Shown: positions 24,469 through 37,338 of the stretch, piece by piece | Layout: every line of letters starts with the position of its first letter | Position numbering within the stretch: position 1 is the stretch's first letter | Source: Atopsyche davidsoni | Taxonomy: Eukaryota > Arthropoda > Insecta > Trichoptera > Hydrobiosidae | Assembly: GCA_022113835.1 (NCBI GenBank) | Contig: JAILWY010000009.1 | Coordinates: 6,548,001-6,612,000 of the forward strand | DNA length: 64,000 nt | Direction: 5' to 3' | Notes under the pieces: generated by a model | What the model saw: only the letters and a program-made list of their open reading frames with translations | What the model was told of the DNA's origin: nothing | Databases searched by the model: none | Program-made: the position numbers and the translations under genes

Positions 24469-26569
24469 GATAAAACACTATATTTTTCAGGCGCAAAACA
24501 GCTAACATTTTTTAATCTCACAACTTAACACACAAAAACCATTTAAATGTATGAATAATATACAACCTATTTGCTCAAAGGCCATAAGAAAATTAGCTTT
24601 TCAAAAGCAGCCTTTTCAGGCATCAAAATACTTTCCTTGTAAATAATTAGCACAAATTGCAGAAGACGAGATGTTAACGTTAGAATAAAAGTTGTGAGAA
24701 TTTACGTTATCGCCTTAGAAAGTTGCCCGGCGTCCGAGAAGTCGGCAACTAGCCGGAACTTAGCATACTGTAAAAATACGCTAACCCCGGCCGTAGTTCT
24801 GCCATGGAAGTTGAAAATGAATTTCTCAGCTCAGGAGGCGTCGCCCTCGTCAAAGGCTTTCGGGCGCTCCAGAGTCGCCCGCCAGGCGACGCTCGGCTCA
24901 TTGTTTTGTAAATATTTTACGTACGTTCTTTTATAAAAAAAAGAGTGTTAAGTAAAAACACTTGTCGCTTGCTCGAGGTATGCTTCAAGAATGTCTCACA
25001 AATTCCGAAGAAAGCGAAGAGAATTTTGGTTTTTCGCACGTGATTGGGTAAAATTTCTTTTGACTTCGAGGAAAAATCTTTACAGTTGGAATACGATTTT
25101 TTTTATAACACAACACCAACGCATTTCAATTTATATATATATATATATAAATTTAAGATAAAATAAATTTAATTTATTTGCATAAAAATGTACTATGAAT
25201 TAATTGGAATGGGTTTCATTCATCCTCTCCAAAATTTCTTGTTTTCCTTCAAGCTCAAATAATCCACGAATAAAATACTCATATTACCTACAGGTATTAT
25301 AAGTCAACATGTGCATCAGTTAGTAGACTTCCTGCTTCAGGAACCTACATGCGCCCATAGGTTACATTTCATTCCTCGCTTGTTTACAAATTGTAAACAA
25401 AACATAGGATCACTGGCAACAACCAGAGGAAACATAAATATTTGGCTTACTTACCCACCATATATATTTATTATTTCAATCAAAATATGTTTTCTTTATT
25501 AATTTTTTTTATCGAAGTGTTTTGAATAGTAAATTTGTCATTTATCAATTAGATAACTGCTAGACGTCACCGAATTTTTATAAATTATAAAATACATAAA
25601 ACGATATGTTTATTTTTGTTATTGCATACGCTGGTTTACAAACAATAAAAAGTATCACATACAAAAATGATACGAAAATAAAATAATTGTATTAAATATG
25701 TATTAACATTGCCGTACTAAATGTTATTGTAAATCCTCACAAAATACACGAACAATAAAAATGAAAATACCGTCGTTATAGAAATCCTATATTCGACCCT
25801 TAAAAACGCTGAACATAAAAGTTTCCACTTTATGATATCGAATGGTCGCTTTTTGCGAGGACACTGAATCCATGATTTTTTATGTATTTCCAGGCGTTAA
25901 AGTTTTTACTCCACGGTTTTTTGGTAAAAAATATACTGAACATAATTCATTTATTCGATTTAACTTAACTTAAGACTAATAATCAAGTTACCAACAATCA
26001 CATACAAACGTGTTTAAGAATTGAATACAGAGCTTAAAATATATCAGAACTATGGATAACTAGTAAGCAAAACTAGATTATTATATTATAAAGTACTTGT
26101 TGATATTCATTTAAAAATTTGATATCGGTCTGTCGGAGACAGCTTGTCCAACAAAAGTAGTTTACCAAATATTTCATTCAAACATGATCCGAATGAAATA
26201 GTAGTTTTAAAAATAACTTTTAAGTGAGTAGGAGATATCGCTTATAAATATGGTTAAATTTACTGTAAAATTATTTTTGTTTATACAAACAATGTAGATT
26301 TGAATGAGATCAGTCTTTGATTATACAATTTAATATAAAAATGAGAAATTAAGATTTTACTTTTTTGCCATTACATGGAGGAAGTTTGGGATTCTCTTGT
26401 TAGCTCAAAAACCACAAAGCGACTTCTCTACTATGAATTATAAGATCTATAATTTGAATACTACAATATGTTGACTGACATTTAAAATTATTTACGGACA
26501 TACAAAAACCTGTAGCAGATATTAAAACAACAGAAAGCTTGAATTTACAAAGTAATTTAATGTTCTCGC

Positions 26570-26870
26570 ATCCCGCCGGGGACTGACGCTTCAAACATTG
26601 GCACCGAATAAATCAAGACCCGCATCAGAACAAACGCTTTTCCCCGATATAAATCTTGAATGGATGTTTATTCGGCCATCAGCCGGTGCCGGGCCCTGAG
26701 CCCGGACGCTCCGTTCCGGACTGCGGGCCCCGGAAGGAGATCAATGGCAGATGGCGCGGTCACCCCGCCTGAAAGTTTGTGAGAATTATCTGAAATTCAC
26801 CCCAGAAAGGTGCTGTTAATTAACGATTTCCTGAGACGTGCTAGGTAGTTCTTAATTATTTGGATTCGAT
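26570..26870. promoter_or_regulatory. GC-rich module with CTCF/PHO-like site
   Basis: A 300-bp patch starts with AT-rich motifs (AATAAATC, GATATAAATC, GTTTATTCGG) and then becomes strongly GC-rich (GGGCCCTGAGCCCGG and similar). At 26749-26757 it carries AGATGGCGC, which matches the core of CTCF sites and overlaps the YY1/PHO core ATGGC. TTAATTAACG near 26816 is a homeodomain-type site. It has no coding frame and looks like a candidate regulatory or boundary element by motif content only. Confidence 0.4.
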
Positions 26871-28498
26871 AAAGGGAAAGTATCTCAGTTGATTTTTTTT
26901 GACGCTTATTCGTCAAGGCAACCCTTGTCAGATGAGGTTTCACTGAAGCTATGAAAAGATAAACACTGGAGTATTTATACTAGAAATAAGTTTTTATATA
27001 TTATAAACTTATTTGATTGCCATTAAAAAATAGCAGCTGTAATATTAAACTTTGAGAATATAAAAATATATATTGACACTAAAAATAACAAGAAGGACTT
27101 GACTGACATCGGTGACATATAAATAAGCTACGAGGAAGTACGTCGTGTAAATTCGTAAGCAACTACAGCGGGGCCGCGCTTGGCTATTCTGTGGAATATG
27201 CCAGTGTGCATTCTCAAGAATACGCAATTCCTGAAAAAAAGTTTTGAAGGCTCCCGGAAGGCGCTTGGCATTCCACATACGCACCGACAGCTTCCGTTAG
27301 GGGGACCCGCCCCCGTCCCCGGGTCGCTCTTAGCCTCGAACCCCAACCCAGCACATACAAGCAGCGTCCCCTTCGGGGATCCAAACCGGAGTTCTCGTGA
27401 AGTCTTATACACTGCTCCCTTATTGTAGTATTTCAGGTATTCTGTACTGAGTGACAGCTTTGGTTATGGGATGCTTTGCTTCCCCATTGATACTATAAAC
27501 TTAACGGATTTTAACTTAACTTGCCTAAAGCCCTGAAAATAAGTTTTTGAGTTTTATAAAACTATTTATTGAATGACTTCTTGTTTAAAAGTAATTAAAA
27601 ATATTTAATATAGTTTTAATAATAATACTAGTTTTGTATTGCATTTTGAGACGTATTTTTTTAGGAATTATGTAAAATAATAAAAAATGTGCAATTTGTT
27701 ATTCGACACTAAAACCAACATGGTAAAAACACAAGAAAGTATTATTTAAAAAATACTTTTTTATTTTTATTTTCATTATATTTTAGTTTAAGTCACTTAA
27801 AATCGTCGTGATTATGGAAAGGATAAAACTAAAAATTTCCAATTTTAAATCATTTGGATTCTAAAAAAATATTTTCTTGTTTGTGTATTATTAGGGTCAT
27901 ATGCAAGTAGCTTGTAATAAGAAATTGGATTATAGTAATAACCTTTGGCACAAAAACCCTCGCTTGAGTGCTCGGCGTGCAGCAGCGTTGTCTAGGATCC
28001 CTATGAGATCGGAGCTCTCAGAACTTCGCATATCGTATTCTAATACAAGTTCTAAATTGATTAATTGCCCTCGTCTCACAATATTGCTGACGCTCAAAGC
28101 CGATAACTTCCTAACGAGCAAGCAGCAAAAACTTACAATATGAGGACCTGTGCAAGATCAGCTGTTTGGTGATACCCTGTCGGAATTTAAGTTCTAACTC
28201 TCAAGGTAACAAGGATAGAACTTATGTTATTATATTGACGTAGGTCTATAATAAACTTATTTCATATCCCATGACGTTCATATATCGTAGAAGTATACAT
28301 TTTGAGGAGTTTTAATATAGATTAAACGTATATATTATATAATATTTAATTATTATCTATTTAAATACAATTTATGCAAATAAAAATACTGAATTGAATA
28401 GTTATGAGTATTATGACAAATAAGACTATATATGTGATTAATTATTAAGTCCCACAAGTATTTAAAATAAGTCATTAATACTCTAGTCTAGTGATATA

Positions 28499-28499
<1 letters not shown>

Positions 28500-28584
<85 letters not shown>
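28500..28584. repeat. (TA)n microsatellite
   Basis: An uninterrupted TA run covers 28500-28572; after a TT interruption a second short TA run ends at 28584, followed by a T homopolymer. The length is prone to polymorphism and assembly error. Confidence 0.97.
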
Positions 28585-31269
28585 GTTTTTTTTTTTGAAT
28601 ACCTATGAGCAAACTTAGGTTATTTTTTCTATTTGTTTTACAAGAGTTCTGACTTGTTTGTAGTATTAAAAAAAGGCAAAAAAAGATGCAGCTAAAATAT
28701 ATACAAATCAGTATGTTGAGACAAATTTACCGAAATTAAATATATATTGATGAAAAAATTTCAATACAAATGAATAAAAATAGCTTTTATTCTAATGAAG
28801 TTGAGCTTTTCATATTCCCAGTAAAACTCCCAACACCTGACTGAAGGCTCTTGTAAAATACAGGTGTGTGTATTTTCTATCAAATCCAATACAATCTTAA
28901 AGAGAAGAATCACTTTAGGTTTAAGTTTTCGTAGTTAGGTTTCTCGTTAAGTTTTTATAATTTAAGGTACTCAGGCGTGTTGTGATAATAACTATTACAA
29001 TTGACGCTTACTATTATCGGTGTAAGTTTACCAGTATTATATAAGATTACTCCCGGAATAGCAACACCGATTTAATATTCCCTGGGGTAGCACACAGCAA
29101 ACATTTATTCCCCGAACATTTGTTACGGCGGGAGCGTGTACCTCATTTTGTATTTGTTAGCGGATATTTGAATTATTAAGTATGCGAATCAAAGATAAAT
29201 AAATAAACACTCTGTACTGGGTACGGAAGGGCTCGCTTAGTATTCTTTAGCCTTGAACTTTCGTTTTTGTTCGCTTTATTTAAAGAGATCTCCTAATATA
29301 TAAAATAAAAATACAACAGAAAGTAAATGGTTTCACAAACAAAAAAATAACGAGAATTCTGTATAATAAATTAAAAATTCGACATATGTAATTTAATTTT
29401 TTGGTAAAAAAATTGTAGGAAAAAGTATTGTAGGATTGATTCAGATGTCTATAATACACAATAGTTTAACGAGAGAATAGTAACGAAAAATCCGTAAAGA
29501 TTAATTTGTGTATAGTATTCCTATCCTCTGTTTTATAATCTAAAAATCATTTTTCTGTTATTTACTTTATCCTTTCCCCAAATTTGAGTAATGTTTGTCG
29601 ATTAATATGACCAAAAGTATATTTACCGCCAAGCATAAACTGATACCTAAATTTAAGATAGTTGTCTTTAAATAATTTATACTATCAACCTAACTTCGTT
29701 TTTTTTAGTCAAAGATTCAATACTATCTATTCCAACTTTAATCGCATGATATATAAATCTGATCACTTCATATAACATACAATTAACTGGCACATAATAA
29801 AGTGTGATATTTTATTTAGATTTATTATTAAATAAATATTGAAGCGTTCGTTTAAAAAAATAACAGAAGCAGTTCGATGATCTCGTTATTAAAAAACTCT
29901 ACAGGAATTTAATAATGAAGGAAGCGGACTCACTACAGTCGGCCAGATTTGCATTACACTTAATTTTCCCTCTGCCGCAAAATTTTCATTGCAATTAGCA
30001 AAACGCCGAGCTTAAAAATATACCCACTCGAAGATTATACTTTCAGATTAAACTTCCGAGTAAAGATGATTCAATTAAAGAGTCCCCGTTCGCGGGACAG
30101 ACCCGGCGTTATTAATGCCTTATACTTTAATATGAGAGGAGATATTAATCACTGTCGCCGGTGCGAGGAGGACGCATCCACAAAGACCTCGGCGTGGCGA
30201 CAATGGCGCCGATCGCGAGTCTCTGTACAGCTCTTGTTAGCAACGTGTCAATCATGCTAATAAGGTGTTACCCATTTGTATCACTGTACGGAATGAAACT
30301 TGCTTTTGGTCTTTGTAACTTTTTTATAAACGTTGAATGATAGTTATTAAATTGCATGATTTATGGACTGGCAAAACGTTTTTGTAAAAATCTTAAGTCT
30401 ACATGATGTTAAAAGATGGGGATGTTTTTTTTGCTTGAGGGTTATGTATGGCAATTGAGACAGAATTTCATTTTTGGTGCTTTTTACGGGTAAACAGAAT
30501 ATGAACTTTATTTTAAAATAGTAACACGTAGATTGGAGCTCTCGAGGAGTCGTTTGATATTTTCTATGTATTTTTAAACAACTAGTGAATATTTCTTATT
30601 ATTTTTATGCAGACGTTATGGGATTTGACCTCGTTTCTCTAAGCTAATATGTTTTGTCTTTGGACTTTTTCATGATCAGTTTTTGCTTTTTTGTTTTATA
30701 GATATTACGTTTTAGAATCGCAAGACATATTTTGTACTAGCACAAATGCGAGTATTTACTAAGAAAATGAAAGAAGAAAAAGACATTATTTTTTTCTCTT
30801 TATGATTAAGTATCGTTGAGGCACGAATATTTTTTGTAAAATTTTAAATACACAATGATACTATTTATTTTATAATATTCTGCGAGAAAGTAATAACAAT
30901 AATGACACCCCATATCTTACAGAGTAAACATAAGGGTGAAAATAAATCCTCGGCCAATAAGCCTCCGGCACCACCCACTATTGACTGATAACAGCAAACA
31001 CGAGGCGATTAGGGGTAAGGGTTCTCTTCGACCTAGAGATGAACTTAATATATAGGGTACCTTTTTTGAAAACCCTCAGTATCACATATTAATCTTGCAC
31101 AACCGAGCTATTAATTTCAATCCTCATACTCCCGAGAAAAACTTTCCAGAATGATGCATTTCGCATAACGATGAGAACTTCTTAAACTTTCCGCACACGA
31201 GAATCAAAATGAATCTACGCGGAGATTGTTTTAAAAACTTTGCAAGACAAATCTTGAAAAATTACTTTA

Positions 31270-31560
31270 GCATACGCGAGTCTGGCGTTCCCGCCGCCGG
31301 CATCACTTCCAGCTCTGCACTCAGTCCCGCACGCGGCGCGGCTGCATACGATTCCGCCTCTTCCGCTCCTGATATATCGGCAAAGTTGCCATAAGTAAAA
31401 CTTTAATAACCACCGATGGGATAATAACCGCATCAGATGGGCCGACACGAGGCTCGCCCGCCGCGGTACACACGAGGGAGAGACCGGCGGCGGAGCGCTG
31501 GGGGATGACTTAGCAATTTCGCGATCAACACAGCCGCAAGTAAGGACGCAAACACAACTG
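31270..31560. promoter_or_regulatory. GC-rich island
   Basis: The patch has many CpG dinucleotides (for example CCGCCGCCGGC near 31290 and GCCCGCCGCGG near 31456) in AT-rich surroundings. Short frames are open on both strands (31209-31394 plus, 31215-31448 minus), with no splice context and no recognisable domain. A GAGGGAGAGA element near 31474 is GAGA-like. It could be a CpG-rich regulatory element. Confidence 0.3.
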
Positions 31561-31621
31561 AATAGAAGTAATTTAATATATATATATATAATTTCGTAAA
31601 AAAAAAAAAAACAGTTTATTT

Positions 31622-31903
31622 ACCTAAAGCATAGGTTCCCAACCTTTTATTGACCACAGCCACCTTGACAAGAAAAAAAAATTCCAACGCCCCCTTTTGG
31701 GCAAAATAACAGTAATAATTTTTTTCTGTATATTAATTATTGCTGCCGCATTTTTGATCATTTTCTCGTTTTTTTTGTGAAAAATCTACCGCACAAATCA
31801 AAAAAATTTTAAGGCAAAAAATTAATTCATTTTCCCTTGGACCCCCCTTGGAAAGCTGCAGCGCCCAAAGCTACCGCCCCCGTTGGGAGCCTATGACCTA
31901 AAG
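31622..31903. mobile_element. Short hAT-like MITE with perfect 8-bp target duplication
   Basis: The element proper is 31630-31895 (266 bp). Its ends are CATAGGTTCCCAACC and, read inward from the right, CATAGGCTCCCAACG (13 of 15 match). The same octamer ACCTAAAG flanks both sides (31622-31629 and 31896-31903). There is no coding capacity. An exact TSD suggests a younger insertion than the related element at 23677. Confidence 0.85.
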
Positions 31904-32628
31904 TAATAATCGTAGAATGACAATAACTTTTGAAAATATTTAAGAGCTTATTTTATCTTAGAGCCTATAAATGTGCTGTCAAAAAATATTGTAATAATTT
32001 CAGCAGTAGTCGATTTTTGTGAACTTTTTTTTTATTTTGAAAATAAATATTTTCTTGGAATGAGCCACTGTCACATACAATATACGACTTTTCTTTCAAA
32101 TTTCATTATTTCAGTAAGCTTTTTGTATAGTGGTCTCAAAATACAAAAAGGGACTTTATTGAGTCAACTTATTTTTTATTCTGAATGATAAACGAGCTTA
32201 TTAGGGGCAAGGAAGGAAAAAAAAAAAAGAAGTCAAAGTGAAAGTAACGTTCAATTTGACCATCAACGTGACACAAATAAAAAGTAAACCAAAACTCAAA
32301 TACGTGCGTGGGGACCAACTTTTACAATTCCCGGTTAAAAATTGAACCGTGATCAAACAATCGGTGAGAGAAGGAGGAGGGTCGATGGGAGGGGGTAGAC
32401 ATCTGCCGGGGAGGAAGGGGGTGGTGCCTTTTATTTGTGTTGAGGGGCGGCAAAGGGTGCGGGCTATTGATTGAAACCGCCGAGTTACTCTCCCGGCCCA
32501 GGACTAAGAACACGCGTCTGTGGCCAGTCGAATGAACGTGGCGCCGGCACCACCCTGCAGCAGGACGGGGCGGCTGAGGAATTGCAGCCCTTTCGGTTTT
32601 ATTGGATGCGGAAGTTTTCTTTCTGTTG
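31904..32628. other. Noncoding spacer with a GC-rich patch
   Basis: AT-rich sequence, then a purine-rich/GC-rich patch at about 32350-32640 (GGAGGAGGG, GGGGAGGAAGGGGG). Short frames on both strands in the patch are not gene-like. Confidence 0.5.
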
Positions 32629-33423
32629 TGTGCGGTTAAAGTTATCGCTTTGTAGTTTTTAGCCTACTGATAAATAGTTTTCTATTTAAAGTTAATCGTG
32701 TAGTAAGACTCAACGTGGAAACTGAATACTTTATATATTTTTTTGTATCAAAGTATTTTAAATGAATGAGCAAGATAAATTAAATCTTATCTATCAATAT
32801 TTTAGCAAAACTTTTGATAAAAGCATATTGATTTTTGTCAAACATTTCTACTTGCATTGATAGCTTTTTCAATTTAAATCCTGCTTAAATTTATGCTAAG
32901 ATATATTTTAAATCTCAAAATGGTGCCAAATATATCAGTAAAATACTATCTTATGTATACTTGGTTGAATACAGTCACCCTAGCCCCAAGACTGTGCGGT
33001 TAAAGTTATCGCTTTGTAGTTTTTAGTCTACTGATAAATAGTTTTCTATTTAAAGTTAATTGTGTAGTAAGACTCAACGTGGAAACAGAATACTTGCTTT
33101 ATATATTTTTTGCAACAAAGTATTTTAAATGCACGAGCAAGATATATCAAATCTTATCTATCAATATTTTAGCAAAACTTTTGATAAAAGCATATTGATT
33201 TTTGTCAAACATTTATACTTGCATTGATAGCTTTTTCATTTTAAATTCTGGTTAAATTTATGCTAAGATATATTTTAAATCTCAAAATGGTGCAAAAATA
33301 TTTAAGTGATACGAACAATATCAACATACAAACCGTTCAATAAAATTAACGTGATGCCAAATATATCAGTAAACTACTATCTTATGTATACTTGGTTGAA
33401 TACAGTCACCCTAGCCCCAAGAC
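32629..33423 (+). repeat. Diverged tandem duplication, two copies
   Basis: Copy 1 (32629-32992) and copy 2 (32993-33423) both begin TGTGCGGTTAAAGTTATCGC and end CACCCTAGCCCCAAGAC, and are directly abutted. They differ at roughly 15 scattered positions over about 360 aligned bases plus small indels. Copy 2 has 64 extra bases (33294-33357), bounded by TGC at 33291-33293 and TGC at 33355-33357, so copy 1 probably lost it through TGC microhomology. There is no coding frame. Confidence 0.92.
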
Positions 33424-35002
33424 CTAATTATCATTATAAGTACTATTATTAAGTATATTAAGTGTTTGGATGTTTTTAGTTATTTCGATAGATAAAAGCA
33501 GTCCTAGCCAAACAGTTATAGTGTTCCACAGCAAAATAATACTTAAAAAGTAAACACCAATTTTCATGCGATCGACTTGCTAGTAATATAAAAACGATCC
33601 TTTAAAGTTTATATAAGACAAATATTAGTTTAATTTCCTTTGAAAATGATTTACATTAAAAAATAAACTTAAATTAACTGTGTATAATTCAAAAATGCAT
33701 TTTTTTATCTAATAAATAAGATGTGGTCTTTTATGTATCTTCATATAAAAATTATAAGTTATATTTTCAACGATTGACTATTTATAACATAGATATGAGA
33801 GGACAAGATTGTTATTTTAAGCTTGAGTAGGATTAGAATAAATATGGTCGTTATCTTTATTTCTCTGAAAGTATATTCTACGGAGGCTGCGATCCCATAT
33901 CAGACTTTGCAGGTCTTCCTCACACAGCCGAGTGGGCACGGTGTAATCTGAGACGTCTGTTGGAGGTGGGAAAGTTGGAGAAAAATGGTGTCTCCGCAAA
34001 TATGGAAGAAGAAAACCTATCCATATATGTTGTGATGAAACCAACCAAAGATGACACTTTTTGAACTAAAAATAGATCGAGAAAATCACTCTAAAGAACC
34101 CATATTTATTTTGTGGAAAAAATACATCTTTTATTGTATTACTATCTCATGATTGTCTCGATATAAAATTTAAGACTCAATTATTATCAATAATATTGTA
34201 ACATAATGTATTTATAGTTCGATATATTTAAAAGTAGTAATAAATCATTTTTTGAGTTAGTTGTATACCTGTAGTCAAAATATTCAAAATAGTTATTTAT
34301 GTTTATATGAATTTATAATTTTATATTAATTTGACATAAGTATTATAAAAGTGGTTGTTATTCACAATCATATTAAATTATTTTAATGTTAGCAAAAAAT
34401 ATATTCTTTTGCATTTTATATTATCAAAAGTTTTATTAAAAATTTTATTTTAACATAAAATACTATCTTCAGAAACAGATACCTTAAATAATTTAAATTG
34501 CAAGATATACTTATATTATAAAATGATATTTTTTCAAGTCACAATGATAGTCTTAAAGCCGTTTTAGAGCTTTATATAAAATATCCGTTGACGGCAGATC
34601 CATTATTCTCTGTGGTAATTGAATCTTGAATAAATAGAGTGAAGCTCACAGTAATTTCGATTTAAGAAATTGAAAGCTTTTTGTTGCTTAGGAATGCCTT
34701 AAAAAGCAAAAATAAACGAAATCTCTTTATAGTGATGAACATTCAATGGTCCTTATGTTTAGGTCTAGATTTGTTTGAAAACACTTAACGAGAAACAAGT
34801 TTCACTTGTACCACAGTTTTTGGGTTTTGTGATAAATTAAATCAATTAAAATGTTGATTTGAAAGTTTCTGAGATCAAGTAATCTAAAAGAAGTGCGCTT
34901 ACTCCTTCGCTAGGATCTCAGAGTAGTGCGCTCGGATTCTTATTACGACTAATACATTATATATATGATGGCCCCGGTAACTTGACCAAAATCTTGGAAT
35001 AT
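33424..35002. other. AT-rich noncoding spacer
   Basis: Mostly A/T-rich with no recognised elements, apart from the candidate exon at 33817-33956 and a small GC-richer segment near 34890-34980 just before the mariner insertion. Confidence 0.5.
33817..33956 (-). CDS. Candidate terminal exon on the minus strand, unidentified
   Basis: Read on the minus strand, a pyrimidine-rich tract (TTTTTCTCC, then CTTTCCCACCTCCAACAG) ends at a possible acceptor just upstream of 33956. The following frame runs about 46 codons to TAA at 33817-33819. It includes the runs TVPTRLCEEDLQSLIWD and RSLRRIYFQRNK. Codons in its first half prefer G/C in the third position (GTC, TAC, ACC, GTG, CCC, CTG, GAC), unlike the flanks, and an AATAAA lies within the last codons on the same strand. 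I do not recognise the protein. No upstream exon could be linked, so it may be chance. Confidence 0.25.
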
Positions 35003-36280
35003 TATAAGGTGTACTTGTAACTAATTTCCGGTTTTTTTGTAAATAAAACACAATATTGCAAGAGAAGTGTTAAAGATATTTTATTCAAAATATTTTCCAT
35101 CGTTTTCTATACATTTTTCCCACTTTTCCGGTAATTTGTGGATACCACGCCAATAGAATTGACTGTCTTTGGTGGTGAACCACTCGGTGAGCCAATTTCG
35201 CAAATTTTCATAAGAATCGAAGCGCTGCTCAGAAAGTGCGTGGCCCAGCGAAGCAAAGAGGTAGTAGTCCGATGGAGCCAGGTCTGGTGAGTAAGCCGCA
35301 TGATCAAGCATTTCCCACTGGAGTTGTTTCAGCGTGTCGCGAACGCGTTTCGACTTATGCGATGGTGCATTGTCATGGAGCAAAATCACCTGCTTCTGTC
35401 TTTCTTTATATTCTGGTCTGTTTTCCGCAATTCCTCGGCTCAAATCTTTGATTTGTTGTTCGTAGCGAACGGCGTTCGCAGTTTCACCAGGTTTCAGCAG
35501 TTCAAAGTAGATAACACCGGTGTGGTCCCACCACACACACAGCATGGCCTTCCGACTGAAACGATTTGGCCGTGCCGTCGATGTCGATGCTTCACTTGGA
35601 CTCACCCACGATTATTTGCGGTTAGGGTTCTCTAAAAAAATCCATTTTTCATCGCCAGTAACAATACGATGCAGAAAAGACTTTCTTTTGTATCGTTGAA
35701 GCAGCATTTCACATGTCACTTTTCGATTTTCCATTTGTCTCTCGGTCAGTTCATGCGACACCCCCTTTCCGCACTTCTGAATTTTCCCCATGGCTCGCAG
35801 ACGTTTGGAGATTGCTTGCTGTTGAGCTCCCAGCGCTTCTGCAAGCTGTCGTTGCGTTTGCGTATCGTCTTCATCCAATAATGCTTGCAATTCGACGTCA
35901 TCAAACGATTTTCGCTTGCCGGAGCGTGCGACGTCGTTCAGGTCGAAATCTCCATTTCTGAATTGTCGAAACCACGTTTCACATGTTCGAAGTGTTAAAG
36001 CATGATTGCCATAAACTTCGGTGGCTCTCGGACACTTTTTTCCCTTGATTAAACATGAAAAGCAATGCATGGCGCATATGTTCAAAATTCGGTACGAATG
36101 CAGACATCTTTGACACGCAATAAAAACTTTCTAAAATAACTTTTTAGGAAAACGTCAACGCCGTTTAGACACTCGATAACTACTTAACAAAATGACATAT
36201 AAGTGCTACCAACAGCAAAGCAAAATACAGAACGCTATCTATCGAAAAAAACCGGAAATTAGTTAGGAGTACACCTGATA
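35003..36280 (-). mobile_element. mariner element (mauritiana subfamily), full-length copy
   Basis: The element proper is 35005-36278 (1274 bp), close to the roughly 1.3 kb of Mos1-type mariners. The 34-bp TIRs (35005-35038 and 36245-36278) differ at three positions; the right end reads TCAGGTGTACTCCTAACTAA inward. A TA dinucleotide flanks each side (35003-35004, 36279-36280), the Tc1/mariner target duplication. One transposase gene fills the interior on the minus strand. Intact ends mean it could be mobilised in trans if an active transposase were present. Confidence 0.95.
35081..36107 (-). pseudogene. mariner transposase, one frameshift and one nonsense codon
   Basis: The start (MSAFVPNFEHMRHAL, ATG at 36105-36107) and stop (TAA at 35081-35083) fit a cut-and-paste DD34D transposase of about 345 residues. 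The N-terminal helix-turn-helix regions bind the TIRs, then the catalytic domain follows: TGDEKWI (first D), LLHDNAPSH (second D), YSPDLAPSDY (third D). I count exactly 34 residues between the second and third D. Two lesions are visible: a frame change near 36016-36022, where a few codons are also missing, and an in-frame TAA at 35612-35614 where a Lys codon is expected (NPNRK-stop-SWV). The usually invariant WVPHEL linker reads GVSHEL. The copy looks recently inactivated. Confidence 0.93.
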
Positions 36281-37338
36281 CAAAACAAAAAGTGCAGCAA
36301 CACCAAAGAACATTATGACACACTCATCGAACATCCAATATTTAATACGTTTATTGAAAAAATGTTTAAAATAACATTATTAATTGTCTCGGTACCCCTA
36401 ATACTAGTGTAAAAAATAGTGAATTGTTTCAGTCAAACATTTTTATTTTCTGTATAAAAACTAAACTGGCTTTGGTATCAAATTTTAAAGTTTGGCTTAT
36501 CACATGTTGTGATATTTTGGTGGTTTATTTGATATAGAAGGTTGGTTTTATTTATTTTATAAATGATGTCGAATTTTGAGGAGGCAAGAGTTCATCAGCG
36601 CGATGTTTATCAGCCATAACGCATTGGAGATAAGCAAGCAACCTCTGTATGTGCGGAGAGTCGCTTCACTGTTTGCTATCCAAATGATATCCAGCGAGCC
36701 TATCCTGATTCGATCTGGCTGACTACTCAGTGTTGCGTCTAGACAGAAACATGTTACATATAAAGAGAGCAATTCCAGTGCGAAGATTTGCCAATGGCAT
36801 GCCGAGTAGTTAAATGTGACTTTTAAGATAATTCAATGATGGAAATTTATTTCAGACTTTAAATTATTAAACATTTTACTATAATTGAGTTTATAGATAA
36901 ATTAAAGCGTTGTGATGACGGATGATAAATTTCTTTAGTATCCGATTGAAAAATTATTTGCGGAACGTATTAAAATAATTCAAAAGCAGATACAAAACCC
37001 AATCACATGGAGAATTAATTGTTTTTTTAAGTATTTTTACTGTGGTAAACTGTTTTAAAATAATTCTATAGATTATAGTTTACAAGTACAAGTACAATTT
37101 ACTAATTAAAAAATGTAATACATATTTTTTATACGTATTTCTGAGAATGGTGATGTTTTTGTCACTTATTGTTCACATTTAAAATTTAATCTAAATTCCA
37201 AAAATAGTGTTGAAAGACTTTAAGATTTCCAGCGTCTATCGCAAAAAAAAAAACACATTTGTTGATTGAGGTAAAATTTCAATTGTTAAAATAACGTATT
37301 ACTTAAAGTCTTCCGAGTAAGAAAGAGATTAGGGCATT

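Larger units (their letters stand above)
24469..31621. other. AT-rich noncoding spacer with GC-rich patches
   Basis: GC patches occur at about 24700-24920, 26570-26870, 27120-27420, 27950-28060, 29040-29150, 30060-30260 and 31270-31560. In 24700-24920, AGTTGCC and GGCAACT form a 7-bp inverted pair. Overlapping frames on both strands in 27045-27428 and 31209-31448 reflect GC composition. No gene is recognised. Confidence 0.55.

Noticed and set aside
35107..35961. Plus- and minus-strand frames overlapping the mariner
   Set aside because: They are shadows of the broken transposase frame.
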